6,642 nt of DNA from an uncultured Verrucomicrobiota bacterium (lineage in GTDB: Bacteria > Verrucomicrobiota > Kiritimatiellia > RFP12 > UBA1067), in the NCBI GenBank assembly GCA_945613785.1, contig CALZAJ010000092.1, positions 1-6,642 of the forward strand. The letters run 5' to 3'. The translations under genes were made by a program, and so were the position numbers. The notes below the pieces were generated by a model. The model did not search any database and was not told the origin of the DNA. It worked only from the letters and a program-made list of their open reading frames with translations. This document shows, piece by piece, positions 4,031 to 6,642 of the stretch (positions are counted from its first letter, which is position 1; each line of letters begins with the position of its first letter).

Positions 4031-6535
4031 ATGGACAACAACCTGTTTGCCGATGAGATTCGCAAGCGCGAGGAAGAGCGTCGCCGCAAGGAGCCGCTGT
4101 GGGGGCTCCTTTCGTTCTTGTTGCATGGCGCGCTGTTCGTCGTGGTCGTGCTCTGCACGCCTGTGAAGCAGCTGATTCTTCCCGAACCGAAGGAGAAGGC
4201 GAATCCGGCTGCCGATCTCTCGGCGGACCGCATTGAGGACATCGGCGAGAGTCTCTCCGAGGTTCGCATGAACGAGCTTCTTCAGCAGATCCAGGCGATG
4301 CAGGACGTCCTGCACAACATGGATGTGATGAAGGAGGAGCTGGCGAAGGACTACGACAAGTTCGCCGAGAAGACGGCGCAGGACGTCCGAACCGAGCTGG
4401 AGAATCTCGTCAAGGAGACGGCTGAAGCCCAACAGAAGTCCTCCGAAGCGCAAGCTGTCGTCAAGCAGGCCGTGCAGGAGATCGTTGCGATCGAGATGAA
4501 GGCCGACCTGGCGGACAGGCAGACGTCGAAGGGCCTCCACGAGAAGGCCGACAAGCTGATGTACGAGACGGTTGAGAAGACGAACACCGCCCAGGCCAAT
4601 GCGGTGAATGCGCTCGACAAGCTGCAGGTGAAGGCGGAATTCGCGGGCTTCAAGAAGACGGCCGAGGCGGCGGAGAAGTTTCGGGACGCTCAGATCGAGG
4701 CCGCCAAGCTTCAGGATGAGACGCAGACCGCCTCGATTCAGACCGCGCAGGAACTGGTTGCTGTCGCGGGCAACGAGAAGAGGCTGGACGAAGTGAAGAA
4801 GACCATTGAGGAGTCCAAGGCGAAGGTCGAGTCCGCCGAGCAGGTCAAGGTCGAGGCGGATAAGCGGATCGCCGCCGAGGAGAAGGAGATGAAGGCCGCC
4901 GAACAGAAGCGCGACCGACTTCGGCAGGAGAAGAAGTGGGAAGAGGTCAAGCAGGCCCAGCAGGTCGCTTCCGAGCACCGCAGGGCGATGGATCAGGCGA
5001 AGCGTGAATCCCAGAACGCGCAGCGTCAGATGAACGAGGCGAAGAGTCGTCAGGCCCGTGCCGAGAAGAAGCTGCCGGATCTGCTCAAGAAGCAGGCCGA
5101 GCTCGCGAAGGTCAAGGAGACCCGTGCGACCGAAGCGCAGATCAAGGATCTGGAGAAGGCGGAATCGGCCCAGAAACGTCTGAACAAGGAGATCGAGACG
5201 TTGAAGGCTGTCCTCGCGTCCGATTCGGCGGAGCTCAAGAAACTCGCGCAGGAAGAGAACCGTCAGGAGAACAGGCTGGTGGACGAGCAGGCCGCGCAGC
5301 TGAGCATGTCGAAGGCCTATGAGTTGGCCAAGCAGCTTGAGAGCGCGATTGCGGAGAGCTATAAGGACATCAAGGCGACCGAGACGGCCATTTCGAAGAA
5401 GATGAGCTTCGAGGCCGCGCAGAAGATCACGGACGTCGCAAAGCCGGAACGTCTTGTCGCGGATGCTGCGGCGCTTGAATCGAAGCCGCGCACGAAGGAG
5501 GCGCTCGACAAGCAGAAGCAGGCGCAGACCGAGGTGGTCCGCGAGGCGGATAATATGGTCGAGGCGACGGTGGCGATGATGAACGAGGCGATGGAAATCG
5601 TGATGGGCAAGGATTCGTCCGCGCAGATGGGCACCAAGGAAAAGTCCAAGGCCGTCAAGCGTCTCGAGGAGAAGGATCTTGCGGACCGTTCCAGCGAAGA
5701 GGCGATGGCCGAGCGCATGGCTGCGATGGAGGCCGAGGCGGAGTATCAGCTCAAGCTCGAGAACGCCGCGGTGGAGGATTCGAACGAGAAGGCGAAGGAC
5801 CTGTCGGAGCTGATGGCCGAAGACAACGCGAAACCGGATGTCGCGCGCGAAGAGGCGGACGTCAAGGACCAGGAGAAGGGACAGGACGGCTCGCTCGCGA
5901 AGGCGGGTGAAAATGGTTCGCTGACGGGCGCGAATCCGGGTCCGCCGGAGCTCAAGGGCGGCGATCTTGCATTGTTGCCTGGCCCCGTGATGAGCATCGG
6001 TCCCGATGCGAAGGACGCGATTCCCGCAAAGTGGATGTATGTCAACTCGTGGCACGTGATCGGTCCGTTTCCGAATCCGAACCGCGTCAACCTCCGTCGC
6101 AAGTTCGCTCCGGAATCGAAGGTCGATCTTGATGCGACATACATCGGCAAGGACGGCCGCGTCCTCAAGTGGGAGTTCTGCCAGGCGAAGAACGCGAAGC
6201 CGCCGCAGCCGTGGATGGCAGACTGGCGCGCGGAAGTCATTCCCGAGAAGAAGGAGGAGTATTCGATCTACTACGCCTACGCCGAAGTGTTCTTCGATCG
6301 TGACTGCGACCGTTGGGTGGCGATCGGTTCGGATGACCGCAGCGACGTATGGCTGAATGACGTGCCGATCTGGGGTTCCTCGAACAAGCTGAAGGCCTGG
6401 ACATTGGCCGAGGATTTCCGCCGGGTGCATTTCAAGAAGGGCCGCAACCGCATTCTCACGCGTGTCGAGAACGGACACTGGAACTGCGGCTGGTCGGTGT
6501 GCATTTCCGTCGAGGATGCCAAGACCGGACTCTGA
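4031..6535 (+). CDS. TonB/TolA-like membrane anchor with long helical stalk and C-terminal jelly-roll-like domain
   Basis: An 834-residue protein, the presumed moving partner of the ExbB/ExbD pair. Residues 1-22 are charged and cytoplasmic. Residues about 23-45 are one membrane helix with 'LLSFLLHGALF'; Ser28 and His32 match the Ser-x3-His spacing of TonB and TolA anchors, and a TonB-like 'LPEPKEKANP' follows (50-59). Residues about 65-605 are an Ala/Glu/Lys/Gln-rich predicted coiled coil, with no Pro between 59 and 349 and then Pro only at 349, 472, 486 and 602. A Gly/Pro linker (615-665) leads to a C-terminal domain (668-834): 'WHVIGPFPNPN' (674-684), 'AIGSDDRSDVWLNDVPI' (764-780) and 'HFKKGRNRILTRVENGHW' (800-817). 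This pattern resembles galactose-binding-like jelly-roll domains in large envelope and secreted proteins. No TonB or TolA C-terminal domain is recognisable. Four Cys (717, 759, 818, 824) could form disulfides. Start choice: ATG 15 bases after exbD, weak GAGAG ribosome site. Role in glycan sensing, binding or envelope attachment is inference. Confidence 0.82.
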   Translation: MDNNLFADEIRKREEERRRKEPLWGLLSFLLHGALFVVVVLCTPVKQLILPEPKEKANPAADLSADRIEDIGESLSEVRMNELLQQIQAMQDVLHNMDVMKEELAKDYDKFAEKTAQDVRTELENLVKETAEAQQKSSEAQAVVKQAVQEIVAIEMKADLADRQTSKGLHEKADKLMYETVEKTNTAQANAVNALDKLQVKAEFAGFKKTAEAAEKFRDAQIEAAKLQDETQTASIQTAQELVAVAGNEKRLDEVKKTIEESKAKVESAEQVKVEADKRIAAEEKEMKAAEQKRDRLRQEKKWEEVKQAQQVASEHRRAMDQAKRESQNAQRQMNEAKSRQARAEKKLPDLLKKQAELAKVKETRATEAQIKDLEKAESAQKRLNKEIETLKAVLASDSAELKKLAQEENRQENRLVDEQAAQLSMSKAYELAKQLESAIAESYKDIKATETAISKKMSFEAAQKITDVAKPERLVADAAALESKPRTKEALDKQKQAQTEVVREADNMVEATVAMMNEAMEIVMGKDSSAQMGTKEKSKAVKRLEEKDLADRSSEEAMAERMAAMEAEAEYQLKLENAAVEDSNEKAKDLSELMAEDNAKPDVAREEADVKDQEKGQDGSLAKAGENGSLTGANPGPPELKGGDLALLPGPVMSIGPDAKDAIPAKWMYVNSWHVIGPFPNPNRVNLRRKFAPESKVDLDATYIGKDGRVLKWEFCQAKNAKPPQPWMADWRAEVIPEKKEEYSIYYAYAEVFFDRDCDRWVAIGSDDRSDVWLNDVPIWGSSNKLKAWTLAEDFRRVHFKKGRNRILTRVENGHWNCGWSVCISVEDAKTGL

Positions 6536-6557
6536 GGTCGGGAAAGGGAGGGGCAGG

Positions 6558-6642
6558 ATGAAGAAGTTGACCGCTGCGGTTCTGACGTTGGGCGCGCTGT
6601 CGGCGCTGGCTGACGTGAAGATCACGAACGGGACCGAATGGG
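6558..6642 (+). CDS. Secreted protein, 5' end only
   Basis: The first 28 residues of a gene cut by the window edge. They form a Sec signal peptide: basic 'MKK', hydrophobic core 'LTAAVLTLGALSALA' and a likely cleavage after Ala18, leaving a mature start 'DVKITNGTEW'. A strong ribosome site GGGAGGGG (6546-6553) stands 4 bases before the ATG, and the gap to the preceding stop is 22 bases, so it is probably the next gene of the same operon. Too little is present to name a family. Confidence 0.75.
   Translation, partial: MKKLTAAVLTLGALSALADVKITNGTEW

Noticed and set aside
6257..6264. Another GAGTATTC, inside the stalk protein gene
   Set aside because: It is coding (Glu-Tyr-Ser) and has no -10 box at the spacing seen in the two promoters; likely chance.
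2824..6535. Reading the cluster as a standard TolQ-TolR-TolA system
   Set aside because: The long helical stalk and Ser-x3-His anchor do fit TolA, but no TolA C-terminal domain, TolB or Pal is seen and the neighbours are glycosidases. It is kept as an alternative, not the main call.
3560..6625. A 1021-codon open frame on the - strand opposite the exbD-like and stalk genes
   Set aside because: It mirrors G+C-rich, Lys/Glu/Ala-rich codons; the translation is a Leu/Arg/His-rich sequence without domains, while the + strand carries clear families and ribosome sites.

Overview
The window shows a G+C-rich, densely coded stretch with every gene on the + strand. It looks like part of a polysaccharide-use locus from a Gram-negative bacterium. 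Outer-membrane logic is implied by a lipoprotein glycosidase and an ExbB/ExbD pair. A C-terminal domain of the 'GPFPN ... GSDD ... WLN' jelly-roll type, which I associate with Planctomycetes/Verrucomicrobia-type genomes, suggests a PVC-group organism (for example a Verrucomicrobiota/Kiritimatiellota relative). That placement is inference; no rRNA or marker gene is present.

Layout: (1) 1-369 is the 3' end of a NarL/FixJ-type response regulator. (2) 455-1657 is a lipoprotein GH5 enzyme resembling exo-beta-1,3-glucanases. (3) 1771-2787 is a secreted GH16 enzyme resembling laminarinases. (4) 2824-3585 and 3599-4015 are an ExbB-like proton channel and its ExbD partner. (5) 4031-6535 is an 834-residue protein with a TonB/TolA-like membrane anchor, about 520 residues of charged helix and a C-terminal jelly-roll-like domain in place of a recognisable TonB C-terminal domain. 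(6) From 6558 a new secreted protein begins and runs off the edge. Genes 3 to 6 are separated by 36, 13, 15 and 22 bases, with good ribosome sites before the exbB-like, exbD-like and last genes, so they are probably one operon.

Both glycosidase genes are preceded by the same promoter layout: GAGTATTG (containing the TTG of a -35 box), then 21 bases, then a TAnAAT -10 box. The copy upstream of the GH16 gene has extra GAGTATT-like elements, including an imperfect palindrome. The GH5 -10 box lies only 6 bases from the start codon, which predicts a leaderless mRNA.

Working model (inference): GH16 cuts a beta-1,3-(1,4)-glucan such as laminarin, the GH5 lipoprotein trims the products, and the ExbB/ExbD motor works a long periplasmic stalk whose C-terminal domain may bind glycan or an envelope partner. 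No SusC/SusD pair or TonB-dependent receptor lies inside the window. The most unusual element is the anchor-stalk-jelly-roll protein coupled to ExbB/ExbD and next to glucan-degrading enzymes.
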